Shown: positions 45,677-55,540, counted from the first letter of the stretch. The stretch is DNA of 64,000 bases from Yoonia sp034652275 (GCF_034652275.1 NZ_JAXIWG010000002.1:186001-250000), one strand, 5' to 3'. Numbers and translations: made by a program. The notes: a model not told the origin generated them from the sequence alone.

Positions 45677-46533
45677 GGCTGCTGGTAGTCGGCAAGACCG
45701 GACAGGTGGCCCGCGAACTGGCCCGACACTGCCCGCCGGATTGCAGCATCCGGTTTCTGGACCGTCATCAGGCGGACCTGTCCGATCCTGCTGCCTGCAA
45801 AAATGCAATCATGCAGGCCGATGTCGATGCGGTCATCAACGCCGCCGCATGGACTGCCGTGGATGATGCGGAAACGAGCGAAGTTCTCGCAACGGTGGTG
45901 AACGGTGTCGCACCGGGCGAGATGGCGGCAGCCTGCGCACAAAAGGACATCCCCTTCCTCCATATCTCTACGGATTATGTGTTTGACGGCAGTGGCACCC
46001 TGCCTTTCGCACCCGACCATCCCACTGCACCGCTATCTGCCTATGGACGGTCCAAGCTGGCAGGCGAAACCGCGATCCGCGCGACCGGGGCGCACCACCT
46101 GATCCTGCGGACAAGCTGGGTGTTTTCGGGGCATGGGCGGAACTTTGTCACAACGATGCTCCGGCTTGGGGCGGAACGGGCCGAGCTGAGGGTGATCGCT
46201 GACCAGATCGGTGGCCCGACCCCCGCGTCCGACATCGCGCGCGCCCTTTTTGTCGCGGCCCGTGGCATGATCGCGGGCCAACCCGGCGGGACGCATCATT
46301 TTTCCGGTGCGCCAGATGTCAGCTGGGCCACGTTCGCCCGCCAAATCATGGCGGACGCCGGATTGCACTGCATGGTGCATGACATCGCATCGTCGGAATA
46401 CCCGACGCTGGCTGTGCGCCCTTTGAATTCCCGCCTTGAGTGTGCGTCGCTGACCAGTGCCTTCGGCATCCAACGGCCGGACTGGCGGCTTGCCCTCAAG
46501 GACATCATTCTCAACCTCGGAGACGATACATGA
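45673..46533 (+). CDS. rfbD: dTDP-4-dehydrorhamnose reductase
   Basis: A 286-residue NAD(P)H-dependent reductase, the final step to dTDP-L-rhamnose. VVGKTGQVARELA binds the cofactor, ISTDYVFDGSG and YGRSKLAGE carry the catalytic Ser/Thr and Tyr-Lys. Start ATG 45673 overlaps the rfbB stop. Confidence 0.94.
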   Translation: MRLLVVGKTGQVARELARHCPPDCSIRFLDRHQADLSDPAACKNAIMQADVDAVINAAAWTAVDDAETSEVLATVVNGVAPGEMAAACAQKDIPFLHISTDYVFDGSGTLPFAPDHPTAPLSAYGRSKLAGETAIRATGAHHLILRTSWVFSGHGRNFVTTMLRLGAERAELRVIADQIGGPTPASDIARALFVAARGMIAGQPGGTHHFSGAPDVSWATFARQIMADAGLHCMVHDIASSEYPTLAVRPLNSRLECASLTSAFGIQRPDWRLALKDIILNLGDDT

Positions 46534-47399
46534 ACCGCAAAGGCATTATCCTGGCAGGCGGGTCCGGCAGCCGCCTCTGGCCGATCACGATGGGCGTCTC
46601 CAAGCAGTTGCTGCCGGTCTATGACAAACCCATGATCTACTATCCGCTGTCGGTCCTGATGCTGGGCGGCATCCGCGAAATCGCGATCGTGACCACGCCC
46701 GAGGATCAGCCGCAGTTCCAGCGTTTGTTGGGGGACGGGCACCAATGGGGCATGGACTTTACCTGGATCGTCCAGCCGTCGCCGGACGGATTGGCCCAAG
46801 CCTATCTGCTGGCGCGCGACTTTCTGGCGGGCGCACCATCGGCCATGATCCTCGGGGACAATATCTTTTTTGGCCACGGCCTGCCCGAGCTTCTGGCATC
46901 GGCGGACGAGAGGACAGACTGTGCGACCGTCTTTGGTTACCATGTCAACGACCCTGAACGCTATGGCGTTCTGGATTTCGACGACGAGGGCAATGTAAGA
47001 TCCATCGTAGAGAAACCGAAAACGGCTCCGTCCAATTTTGCCGTAACGGGGCTTTATTTTCTGGACGGGCGCGCCTCTGAGCTTGCGGCCCAAGTCAAAC
47101 CCTCGGCCCGCGGCGAGTTGGAGATTACCGATCTGCTGGAATTGTACCGCCAGGAAGGGTCACTGAAAGTCGAACGCATGGGGCGCGGCTTTGCCTGGCT
47201 TGATACCGGCACGCACGGGAGCCTTCTTGATGCGGGCAATTTCGTCAGGACCTTGACGCAGCGCCAAGGGCTTCAGGTCGGTTCCCCCGATGAAGTCGCC
47301 TTTCATGCCGGATGGATTGATGCCGAACAGCTTTGCTGTCAGGCCGATGTGTTTCACAAGAACGGCTATGGAAAACAGCTCAAGTCACTACTCGACTGA
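46530..47399 (+). CDS. rfbA: Glucose-1-phosphate thymidylyltransferase
   Basis: A 289-residue nucleotidyltransferase that makes dTDP-glucose. ILAGGSGSRLWPITMG is the nucleotide-binding signature; ILGDNIFFGHGLP and VEKPK follow. It closes the rfbCBDA operon, overlapping rfbD by ATGA. Its 3' end overlaps the convergent rhamnan gene by 12 bases. Confidence 0.95.
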   Translation: MNRKGIILAGGSGSRLWPITMGVSKQLLPVYDKPMIYYPLSVLMLGGIREIAIVTTPEDQPQFQRLLGDGHQWGMDFTWIVQPSPDGLAQAYLLARDFLAGAPSAMILGDNIFFGHGLPELLASADERTDCATVFGYHVNDPERYGVLDFDDEGNVRSIVEKPKTAPSNFAVTGLYFLDGRASELAAQVKPSARGELEITDLLELYRQEGSLKVERMGRGFAWLDTGTHGSLLDAGNFVRTLTQRQGLQVGSPDEVAFHAGWIDAEQLCCQADVFHKNGYGKQLKSLLD

Positions 47400-48584
47400 C
47401 AAGGCGACGCGGGCAGGGCGCGCAATACGCGGCGCATAGTGGGTGAACAGATGGCGGTCAGCCGCCACCATCGCGCGCAACTCGGCCAGCGCTTCGGGAT
47501 TGTCGCAGGTCAGATCCCCGTTCTCCACAGCCTCTAGGAACCGCATACGCCCGATCTGGAAAAGACGATCGGGGTGCTTTTTGACAAAGCTCGTCCCATA
47601 CAATTGTTCTGTTGCCCAGCAGAACGATGCATTGAAGCGCCTTGCCTCGACCACACGGGCGATATGATCCAGAACCTTGGCGCGCCAGTCGGCCATGCCG
47701 GAATGCGCAAACAGATGCTGGCATTCTGCCTCGAACGAAGGATCCGAATAGGCCGCGTATTTCAATGTTTTGACCAGAAAGGCATCAGGCTGCTGCGCGA
47801 TATCGTCCAGAAAGGCACTGCGGCGCGACAGGGCACCAACAGTGAACCCTGCGGCCTTCATCGCTTTGGAAAAGCCGATTTCGCCACGTTTGATGGTCAT
47901 CAGTTTCGAATCGGTCTGGCGATAGCCGTCCCAAAACTGCCTGAATGCATCGCTGTCAAAACAGGCTTGTGGCACCATCGTGACGTAGGATTCGATATGT
48001 TCGGCCAGCTTGCGTTTGCGCAGCAAGCGACGGTGATCCTTGGCATATTCGTTCCGCGCCGGCACATGCAACAACAACCCGGTCAGATCAAAAGGCGATG
48101 TTTCCAGGTTTTCGATCACGCTGCACCCGGTCCACATCGGAAACCAGATGCTGTCATTCATGAGAATAAGCTTGGTCGGTGAAATGCCCTGATCCTGCAG
48201 GAAATGAACCGCGTCACGATAACCGCCAAAGTCGTAGCCGAAATTGGGCCGTTCGATCAGCCGCCAGGCGCGGTTGGTCACCTTGCTGCGTTGGTCCACG
48301 GGCAACCCGCCATTGGCCACCACCACAACATTATAGCCTTTTGCGGTCATGTAATCGCAGGTGCGCAAGACCGACGCCGCAAAAGTGCGGGGTTGATACA
48401 CCAACAACACGCAAAATTTGGGCGACTGCGGGGCACCACAGCCAAAAACAGCCAGCTTTGACGCACGGTTCTGGTCGTGGGCATAACGCAACAGCGGTTC
48501 GGCCAGCGATCGAGGGATGTTTTGCACCTGCTCTTTGATCCGGGACAATTCGCGTTTCAGCTTCCAGACAGGCAACAAGACCAT
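47388..48584 (-). CDS. Rhamnan synthesis protein F-like (RgpF family)
   Basis: About 398 residues of the RgpF family. The motifs ERPNFGYDFGGYRDAV and LILMNDSIWFP are characteristic. These proteins take part in rhamnose polymer assembly. No membrane helices or signal peptide stand out. The start is uncertain: GTG 48665 (no ribosome site), ATG 48584 (GGAG too close), or TTG 48578 with GGAG seven bases upstream. It converges on the dTDP-rhamnose genes, matching a rhamnose-containing surface polymer. Confidence 0.82.
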   Translation of the reverse strand: MVLLPVWKLKRELSRIKEQVQNIPRSLAEPLLRYAHDQNRASKLAVFGCGAPQSPKFCVLLVYQPRTFAASVLRTCDYMTAKGYNVVVVANGGLPVDQRSKVTNRAWRLIERPNFGYDFGGYRDAVHFLQDQGISPTKLILMNDSIWFPMWTGCSVIENLETSPFDLTGLLLHVPARNEYAKDHRRLLRKRKLAEHIESYVTMVPQACFDSDAFRQFWDGYRQTDSKLMTIKRGEIGFSKAMKAAGFTVGALSRRSAFLDDIAQQPDAFLVKTLKYAAYSDPSFEAECQHLFAHSGMADWRAKVLDHIARVVEARRFNASFCWATEQLYGTSFVKKHPDRLFQIGRMRFLEAVENGDLTCDNPEALAELRAMVAADRHLFTHYAPRIARPARVALSVE

Positions 48585-48665
48585 TCTCCATTCGATGCGG
48601 GCGGACCCGCGAAAAAATTTCTGTATTGGTCCCGGCGTGGTGTCGGGGTCACTGCGAGAATACAC

Positions 48666-49113
48666 CTATAGGTAAAGTATTACTAATAGGTAACCCGGCA
48701 TCAGCAGTTCTTTGCCATCCTTACGCTAGGTCGCAAAGGAAGCTGGTCTAATTTATTACTTGAAATCAGCAATTTGCCAAAAGTTATCTAAATTGGCCTG
48801 CAGGCTTGCCGCATTGTCAACCGCGTGGCGGCATGATCGGGACATCAGCCGCCGGATTTATTTCTATTTATGAATTATAAAGAAATGCCGCATTCCAAGT
48901 CCGACTACAATTTAGGGATGTTGTCGGGATTGATGACAAGGATGACCCGAGGGATGCCACTGCGACAGGACTGCCACCGTATCTGTCATGGCAAGGCGGG
49001 CCCTTAACTGCGGTCTTTTGCGGGCCTTGACCGGTATCCCTTGCATCGCCGGAGAATCTCTTACAGACCCCCGTGCAGTCCCGAATAGATACATCTTTCA
49101 GGTACTTTTCGCC
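48666..49113. other. AT-richer intergenic region with ATAGGTAA repeats
   Basis: No gene is evident in 448 bases. The base composition is noticeably lower in GC than the surroundings near 48730-48920. ATAGGTAA occurs at 48668-48675 and again at 48686-48693, just upstream of the rhamnan gene, possibly part of its promoter. Confidence 0.5.
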
Positions 49114-49998
49114 TCAGCGATCAAAGCTGTCTTTCTTGCCAATCGGCAAAAGATAGAGAACAAAGTCGCCCGCGGTCGTGACAAGGCGCATCAACAACGC
49201 GGCCAGCAAGACACCCTCGTTCATTCCGGCATAGCCAAGCAGGCTGACCAGCACAGCCTCGCGCACTGCGAGTCCGCCCGGTGCGCCCGGTGTCAGAAAG
49301 CCGATCAACCACGCAAGGATCGCCACCGGAATTGCGAGCATCACAAAATGTCCGGCGACCGCAGCCAGAATGATCGCAAAAAGGATCCCTTGCGACAACA
49401 TGAACCCCGTGCCGCGGATCAACACGAGGATCATCGGTACGCGCCATCGCTTCTGCACGAAGTAGGTCATTGCGGCGACACTTGCGGCAGCGGCGACAGG
49501 CAAAATCCAGCCGAATGTCCAGAGCGCAGGCAATGTCGGATACGCGATGTCGATCACCGGCACGACAAGAACAAGCGCAACAATCGCGGCGACCGGCAAG
49601 CTGACCAGTTCCAGCAGCGTTGCCATCGCAAGCGAGCGATGCGCGACGCCACGGTCGCGCAGATAAAGGTGTCTCCCGACCAGATGCACGACATTGCCCG
49701 GAACGTATTTGGCGATCTGCGTCTGGGTATAAGACAGCAGCAACCGCGCCTGCGGAACGGGATCCTCGACCAACGTACCAATGATGGTGACCCAGTTGTA
49801 TGCCAACAAAAGCAGCGCTGCGGAATAGGCAAGCGTCAGTAGAACCAGCAAGCCAATCTGCAAAGGCGTCGGCTGCCAAGCGCTGACTTCGCCCCACTGC
49901 CGGTAAAGCGCCAATGCCAAAAAGATCAAGGCGGCAATGGTGATGAACTGCCCCGCACGGCGGGCTGCCGTCTTGATCAGGGCAGATTTGTCAGACAT
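49114..49998 (-). CDS. Flippase-like membrane protein (LPG_synthase_TM family)
   Basis: A 294-residue protein with about eight hydrophobic helices and the family patterns QTQIAKYVPGNVVHLVGRH and GFLTPGAPGGLAVREAVL of the lysylphosphatidylglycerol synthase TM/UPF0104 group. Such proteins are suggested to move lipid-linked sugars across the inner membrane. It is the last gene of a four-gene minus-strand glycan operon and overlaps the methyltransferase by 8 bases. Confidence 0.82.
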   Translation of the reverse strand: MSDKSALIKTAARRAGQFITIAALIFLALALYRQWGEVSAWQPTPLQIGLLVLLTLAYSAALLLLAYNWVTIIGTLVEDPVPQARLLLSYTQTQIAKYVPGNVVHLVGRHLYLRDRGVAHRSLAMATLLELVSLPVAAIVALVLVVPVIDIAYPTLPALWTFGWILPVAAAASVAAMTYFVQKRWRVPMILVLIRGTGFMLSQGILFAIILAAVAGHFVMLAIPVAILAWLIGFLTPGAPGGLAVREAVLVSLLGYAGMNEGVLLAALLMRLVTTAGDFVLYLLPIGKKDSFDR

Positions 49999-50716
49999 GC
50001 GGGTCTAGCAGGAGCGTTGTCTTTTCGGGATAGGGCAATGACGGCGTCAGCCCCGGTAGATCGACGGCAGCGAACCTGCTGTCTGCAATGGCCGCCGCGT
50101 ACCGTATGCGCTTGGAATTGTCGAAAACGATCATGCCCCCTGGGGACAGGCAGTGCTGCGCGACCTGCAGGCAAGCGGCCCGTGCGCGACCGTCGATCAC
50201 GATCAGATCATAGGTCTGCCCCATCCAGGTGATCGTCGCGACATAATCTTCGAAACTCTCGCCTTCATGGCCTTCCTTCCGAGACTGGTAAAGCGGATCA
50301 GCGCTGCATGCGCTGTCCGCAGGGGCAAGGCTTAGCCGGATATGCGGATAAGGGGCGATCCGGCTTTGCATCATAGCGAACCATGACCTGTCGTGTTCAA
50401 CGCTATGCACAGCAGCGGCACGCCGCGCCAACCAGATGGTGCTTGCGCCGCTGCCATATTCGAACACGGATGCGTCTGGCCGCGTGCGCAGGAATTCATC
50501 GACGCGATCTATCGCGCGATAGGTCCACCATGGCACATCCAGCGCAATCATCTGGTCGATATCGTAAATCGCGAAAAGCGACCGTAGCCAGTGATAACCG
50601 CGTCTGTCCTGCCGTCGCTCCAGCCAGCCAAGCACGCCGGCCGCCCGCAGAACAGCCCCAAGACCGCGGATCGAAGTCACATAGGCGCGCTTTGCTTTCA
50701 GCTTGAAAAGGGCCAC
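49991..50716 (-). CDS. Class I SAM-dependent methyltransferase
   Basis: A 241-residue protein with the SAM-binding motif VFEYGSGASTIWLA, then VHSVEHDRSW (acidic ligand) and a central YDLIVIDGRAR and GGMIVFDNS. The substrate is unknown; within this operon a glycan or lipid acceptor is likely. GTG 50716 follows AGAGG. It follows the membrane glycosyltransferase gene by 3 bases. Confidence 0.8.
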   Translation of the reverse strand: MALFKLKAKRAYVTSIRGLGAVLRAAGVLGWLERRQDRRGYHWLRSLFAIYDIDQMIALDVPWWTYRAIDRVDEFLRTRPDASVFEYGSGASTIWLARRAAAVHSVEHDRSWFAMMQSRIAPYPHIRLSLAPADSACSADPLYQSRKEGHEGESFEDYVATITWMGQTYDLIVIDGRARAACLQVAQHCLSPGGMIVFDNSKRIRYAAAIADSRFAAVDLPGLTPSLPYPEKTTLLLDPHV

Positions 50717-50719
50717 ACG

Positions 50720-52255
50720 CTAACCTCTTTGCCGCTCTTGAAACACAGTTTCAGGATCGACGCAGAGTTCGGCAAGGCGCTCGGGCGAAAAATCCTTGGT
50801 TGCAAGGCGGCTCAGGCACCGGTCGGCATCCCATGTTTCATAGGTCTGCCCGGCACCTTGCTGATAGCTTTGCTTGTAGGGGATAGCGACCCGACCAGAC
50901 ATGAACACACCAAAAACCACGATGATCAGGCTCATCGACAGGACTCGCGGGATTTTAAGAAGCTCTGGACCAAAACGCTGGATCAGACCGGGCAAGCTCA
51001 GCAGGCACAGCGCCATGACAACCGGCCAAACGTCAAAACGGTAACGGAACGCGACTGTCGGATAAGCCAGCATCAAGCCTGCCGCGATTCCGGTGGCGAT
51101 CAGGACCGGCAAGGCGCGCGGACCACCCGAAAGGCGCGGACGCCCCAGACCAAGGCCGATCACCATCAGCACGATCCAAGCCGGCCAGATAAAAACCATC
51201 CCGAACCGCGGCGCCTCGATAAAGCCATAGCCCGAGATCCCCTCTGTCACGCTCCGGTGGAGTGTCGCGATCGCTCCACCCGACGTATCCGCCGAAGTCG
51301 GAGGGAAATCAAAAATATACAACGCCGTGTTCGGCAAAACCCGCCAAGGATGAAACCGGCCATGTTCGACAAAAACACGCAGGCGTCCGGTGACGCTGGC
51401 ATCGTTCCCAAGAAAGACCGGACCGTATTGCACCTGACTGTTGCGATCGGGCATTTCGATCTGGCCGTGTGCGGACGTGGCGGAACCGAAACGCAGGCTG
51501 TTGAATTGGAGAAAACTGGCGCCCACCAAGCCCAGAATGACAATGCTAACGAAGACGCGCAGACGCGTACCTTTTGCATTCTCCCACAAGGCCAGCGCGA
51601 TCATCACCGCCACGCCCGCATAAAGCCCGACTGCCATATGGGGGCGCGCATGCAACAAGACCCCCGCCATCAAGGCTGTCGGGATCAGCACATAGCGCCA
51701 CGCCAGACCGAAAAGCGCGCAGCGCACCATCAGGTAGACGGCAATCGCCATGGCGGCATAGGCGATGCTGGTCGGCTCGTGGTACAACACCGTATTGGTG
51801 GTCAGCAGAAAGCCGGGGCTGGATACCCAGATGGCCACTGCCATCAGCACGACCCAAAGCAAGGGTATCTGACCCATGTATTTGCGGATCACCTGAAACA
51901 ACGCGAGGTGATAGAACCCCGTACCGACAACAGACCAGAGCCAGATAGAAAAGGCCGCCGTCGGAAAGTCTTCAAGCGCGACAAACGGGTACAGCACGAG
52001 ACGCGTCAGAAGAGGCGCGATCCCGTGATAAAGAATGGCTGTACCATCGGCGCTGTAATGCCCTTCGAATGTGAGCATGCGCAGCGGCAGATCGAACCGA
52101 CCGTCCAGCAACCGGTAGAAATAGGCGTTATAGATATCCACACCAAAATAGGGATAGGGCTGCGGCATGATCACGCTGAATGCCAAAAGCGCATAGATCA
52201 GCGCGCCCACGGCGGCGCAAATCACTGCGCAGACGCCCATTTTGTCTGTTGTCAT
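50720..52255 (-). CDS. Polytopic membrane protein, GT-C glycosyltransferase-like
   Basis: A 511-residue protein with ten or more hydrophobic helices and an acidic first loop (PYFGVDIYNAYFY), the general layout of GT-C enzymes using polyprenyl-phosphate sugars. The neighbouring GT2 resembles dolichol-phosphate mannose synthase, which would supply such a donor. No specific family motif is certain. ATGA overlap with the GT2 gene. Confidence 0.65.
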   Translation of the reverse strand: MTTDKMGVCAVICAAVGALIYALLAFSVIMPQPYPYFGVDIYNAYFYRLLDGRFDLPLRMLTFEGHYSADGTAILYHGIAPLLTRLVLYPFVALEDFPTAAFSIWLWSVVGTGFYHLALFQVIRKYMGQIPLLWVVLMAVAIWVSSPGFLLTTNTVLYHEPTSIAYAAMAIAVYLMVRCALFGLAWRYVLIPTALMAGVLLHARPHMAVGLYAGVAVMIALALWENAKGTRLRVFVSIVILGLVGASFLQFNSLRFGSATSAHGQIEMPDRNSQVQYGPVFLGNDASVTGRLRVFVEHGRFHPWRVLPNTALYIFDFPPTSADTSGGAIATLHRSVTEGISGYGFIEAPRFGMVFIWPAWIVLMVIGLGLGRPRLSGGPRALPVLIATGIAAGLMLAYPTVAFRYRFDVWPVVMALCLLSLPGLIQRFGPELLKIPRVLSMSLIIVVFGVFMSGRVAIPYKQSYQQGAGQTYETWDADRCLSRLATKDFSPERLAELCVDPETVFQERQRG

Positions 52256-53241
52256 TGCTGCGGGTCCCGCGGCTTGGCCGTGGCCTTTTCTGCGGGGTTG
52301 TCCTGCGCCATTTCGATGTCATGCAGGCGCCGCAGAACCCGTTCAAGCAGTTGCCGGTTGGTGGCGATCGTATCGCTCAGCAACGCAAGGATGACGGTGA
52401 TATAGCCCGCCAGCAGGAACACCCCTCCCAGAACCAGCGACTGGATGTTGCCGTCGCCATCGCCTGCCATGAACAAAAACAGGAACCGCACCACCGGCAG
52501 CAAACCGATCAGGATCATCACGCCGCCCAAGGTCATAAAGGCGTTGAGCGGCCGGTACATGACATAGCTGCGCAGGATCGTCGCGGCCTGTTTGGACACG
52601 AAAGACCATGTCGACCGGAACAGTCGCGATGGCCGGTCTGTCGTGTTCGTGTTGACCAGAACAGATGTGATCGTGAACCCCTTTTGCCCCGCATGGATCA
52701 GGGTTTCCGTGGTATAGCTGAACCGCGTCATCACGTTGATCCCAAGAGCTGCCTCGCGCGAATAGGCCCGAAATCCCGAAACCGCGTCGGTGATATCAAC
52801 ATTGGCAAAACTGCTGACGACCGAACTGCCGATCTTTTGTAAAAGCCGCTTCAAGGGCGAAAAGGCCATGTTCTTGCCCGGTTGTCGGTCGCCCAGCACG
52901 ATATCCGCTTTATTTTCGATGATCGGGCGGACAAGGTCGGCAATACTACCGCTATCGTACTGGTGATCACCGTCGGTGTTGACGATGATATCGGCACCAT
53001 GACGCAGCGCGTTTTCGATCCCCGCCTGAAAGCTGTAGGCAAGACCACGGTTGGCATGGTTGCGCAGAATATAGGTGACACCCATCTGGCGGGCGATTTC
53101 GACCGTGCGGTCGGTCGATCCGTCATCGATGACCTGTGTTTCAATGACACTGACGCCAGGAATACGGGCCGGAATCCCCGCAAGAACCTGCGCGATATTC
53201 TCTTCTTCGTTCAGGCAGGGGATTTGTATGATTAATTTCAT
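52252..53241 (-). CDS. Family 2 glycosyltransferase, polyprenyl-phosphate sugar synthase-like
   Basis: A 329-residue GT2 enzyme. IQIPCLNEEENIAQVL, VIDDGSTDRTVEIA and IIVNTDGDHQYD (DxD) define the GT-A domain; two C-terminal hydrophobic segments (around residues 236-258 and 272-294) anchor it in the membrane. It likely transfers a sugar to undecaprenyl phosphate for the next gene. It is first in the operon, whose start region is 53242-53424. Confidence 0.9.
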   Translation of the reverse strand: MKLIIQIPCLNEEENIAQVLAGIPARIPGVSVIETQVIDDGSTDRTVEIARQMGVTYILRNHANRGLAYSFQAGIENALRHGADIIVNTDGDHQYDSGSIADLVRPIIENKADIVLGDRQPGKNMAFSPLKRLLQKIGSSVVSSFANVDITDAVSGFRAYSREAALGINVMTRFSYTTETLIHAGQKGFTITSVLVNTNTTDRPSRLFRSTWSFVSKQAATILRSYVMYRPLNAFMTLGGVMILIGLLPVVRFLFLFMAGDGDGNIQSLVLGGVFLLAGYITVILALLSDTIATNRQLLERVLRRLHDIEMAQDNPAEKATAKPRDPQQ

Positions 53242-53424
53242 TCGCTACGCTTCTGAAAGGCCTGCGCCACCGTAGGATGCCGACGGGTCGGGAAAAGGCC
53301 GCAGCCGGTCGCCGCCTGCGTTACAACCTCGCCTTGTCTTGCTTTCAGATCAAGTGCTTTTCGCCATAGGGCATCAGTCGTCACCCGAACGGTTGACGTC
53401 CCTTACCGCGGTCTGCGCGTGGCC

Positions 53425-55359
53425 TCAGCCCCGATCCGTCACCGGAGACTGGACCCGCCGCAAGCCGATATTGGCCGCTTGCATCGCCGTTGCGGCGATA
53501 TCGACGGCGGTCAGACCGGCCTCGGCATACATCACATCGGGGGCGGCGTGGTCGATATAGCGGTCGGGAAGCGTCATCGTACGGACCTGACAGCGCCCGT
53601 CCAGCAGCCCGTCATTGGCCAGATCATGCAGCACCATGGCCCCGAAACCACCCTGCGCGCCCTGTTCGACCGTCACCAGCGCCTTGTGGTGGCGCAAAAG
53701 CTGGCGGATCAACGCGCGGTCCAGCGGTTTGGCGAAACGCGCATCAGCGATGGTGACACTCAGCCCCTGCGCTTCAAGCTGGCGCGCGGCCTTGCGACAT
53801 TCGTCCAGATGCGCGCCGAAAGACAGGATCGCAATGTCGCTGCCTTCCTGCACGATCCGGCCCTTGCCGATCTCGATGATCTCGCCGCGTTCGGGCAGTT
53901 CCAGCCCCACACCTTCGCCGCGCGGATAGCGAAAGGCGATAGGGCCTGCGTCATAGGCAGCAGCCGTGCGCACCATGTGCATCAGTTCCAGTTCATCCCC
54001 TGCGGCCATGACGACCATATTGGGCAAGGCGGCAAGATAGCCGATATCGAACGACCCCGCATGTGTCGGGCCATCGGCCCCGACCAGACCCGCACGGTCG
54101 ATGGCGAACCGCACCGGCAGGTTCTGCAAAGCCACATCATGCACGATCTGGTCATAGCCGCGTTGCAGGAAGGTCGAATAGATCGCGCAAAACGGTTTCA
54201 GACCGCTAGCCGCCATCCCTGCCGCAAAAGTGACGCCATGCTGTTCGGCGATACCCACGTCGAACACGCGGCTGCCGAAACGCTGGCCCATGATATCGAC
54301 GCCGGTGCCATTGGGCATCGCGGCGGTGACAGCGACGATGCGCGGATCATGCTGCGCCTCGACCGTCAGTGCGGTGCCGAAGACCTTGGTATAGCTGGGC
54401 GCATTGGGGCGCGATTTGGCCTGTTCTCCGCTTGCGACATTGAACTTGGCGACGCCGTGATACTTGTCGGCGCTTTGCTCGGCGGGGGCATAGCCTTTGC
54501 CTTTTTTGGTGCAGACATGAATCAGCACGGGGCCGGTGGCGCGGGTCTTGGCGGCACGCAGGACCGGCAAAAGCTGGGACATGTCGTGCCCGTCAATCGG
54601 GCCGATATAGGAAAAGCCAAGGCTTTCGAACAAGGTGCCCGCATTGCCGGATTGCACGCCCGTCACCAGTTGCCGCGCGCGGCGGGCATGGTCGCGGATC
54701 GGACCTGGCAGGACGGATTCGAACCCTTCAGCCATCTTGTGCAGATCCCCCAAGGGCGACGCATAGAGACCTGACAGGTATTTCGACATCGCGCCCACCG
54801 GTGGGGCGATGGACATTTCATTATCATTCAGGATCACGAACAGCCGCCGCCCTTCGGACCCCGCGTTGTTCATCGCCTCATAAGCCATGCCCGCGCTGAT
54901 CGATCCGTCCCCGATGACGGCTATCGCGTCGCCCGTGGGCATACCCAGATCACGGCCCACGGTGAACCCAAGGGCGGCGGAAATCGAGGTGCTGGAATGG
55001 GCCGCCCCGAACGGGTCATATTCGCTTTCGGCGCGTTTGGTGAAACCGGACAACCCGCCTTCCTGCCGCAGGGTGCGGATACGGTCGCGACGGCCGGTCA
55101 GCACCTTGTGCGGATAGCACTGGTGGCCCACATCAAAGATCAGCTTGTCGCGTGGCGTGTCGAACACGGCGTGAATGGCGACGGTCAGTTCGACTACACC
55201 CAGCGACGACCCCAGATGCCCGCCCGTTTCGGAGACGGCGGAAATCACCTCGGCGCGGACATCATTGGCCAGACCGGTCAGGGCGGCGTCTGTCATCCGG
55301 CGCAGATCGGCGGGGCCGGCGACAGAGTCGAGAAACGGGGTATGGGGGCGGTTCGTCAT
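53425..55359 (-). CDS. dxs: 1-deoxy-D-xylulose-5-phosphate synthase
   Basis: A 644-residue thiamine-diphosphate enzyme starting the MEP isoprenoid pathway, which supplies phytyl and carotenoid precursors. Motifs: SETGGHLGSSLGVVE, VGHQCYPHKVLTGRR, GDGSISAGMAYEAMNN (ThDP binding) and the C-terminal GIAEQHGVTFAAGMA and DRAGLVGADGPTHAG. In Rhodobacter species a dxs gene likewise follows the puf operon. A strong terminator lies between pufX and dxs, so it probably has its own promoter or depends on readthrough. Confidence 0.96.
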   Translation of the reverse strand: MTNRPHTPFLDSVAGPADLRRMTDAALTGLANDVRAEVISAVSETGGHLGSSLGVVELTVAIHAVFDTPRDKLIFDVGHQCYPHKVLTGRRDRIRTLRQEGGLSGFTKRAESEYDPFGAAHSSTSISAALGFTVGRDLGMPTGDAIAVIGDGSISAGMAYEAMNNAGSEGRRLFVILNDNEMSIAPPVGAMSKYLSGLYASPLGDLHKMAEGFESVLPGPIRDHARRARQLVTGVQSGNAGTLFESLGFSYIGPIDGHDMSQLLPVLRAAKTRATGPVLIHVCTKKGKGYAPAEQSADKYHGVAKFNVASGEQAKSRPNAPSYTKVFGTALTVEAQHDPRIVAVTAAMPNGTGVDIMGQRFGSRVFDVGIAEQHGVTFAAGMAASGLKPFCAIYSTFLQRGYDQIVHDVALQNLPVRFAIDRAGLVGADGPTHAGSFDIGYLAALPNMVVMAAGDELELMHMVRTAAAYDAGPIAFRYPRGEGVGLELPERGEIIEIGKGRIVQEGSDIAILSFGAHLDECRKAARQLEAQGLSVTIADARFAKPLDRALIRQLLRHHKALVTVEQGAQGGFGAMVLHDLANDGLLDGRCQVRTMTLPDRYIDHAAPDVMYAEAGLTAVDIAATAMQAANIGLRRVQSPVTDRG

Positions 55360-55375
55360 GACGTCACCTTTACAA

Positions 55376-55415
55376 TAAAAAAGCGTCGCAAGTGGGGTTA
55401 ACCGCTTGCGACGCT
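55376..55415 (-). terminator. Intrinsic terminator after pufX
   Basis: On the minus strand a 14-bp stem (AGCGTCGCAAGCGG with its complement, one G-T pair, loop GGTTAA region) is followed by TTTTTTATTG. It ends the pufQBALMX transcript, 126 bases past the pufX stop. Confidence 0.88.
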
Positions 55416-55499
55416 AGTCTCCTGTAGCCAACAGGAAGGGAACTGGGGCTTGTGACCCCAATGACGGACCGACCAGGGAAGGGTGATCCGACGGCGAAG

Positions 55500-55530
55500 G
55501 ATCAGGCAAGGCGTCGCGCTTCGCCTGATC
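55500..55530 (-). terminator. Hairpin just downstream of pufX
   Basis: GATCAGGC at 55500-55507 pairs with GCCTGATC at 55523-55530, extended by partial pairing inside. There is no T-run, so it is more likely an mRNA 3'-stabilising hairpin than a terminator. Confidence 0.5.
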
Positions 55531-55540
55531 CAATACTGTA

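Noticed and set aside
50591..52405. 604-codon plus-strand frame opposite the glycosyltransferase genes
   Set aside because: Rich in His, Gln and Arg with no domain; the opposite strand encodes clear membrane proteins.
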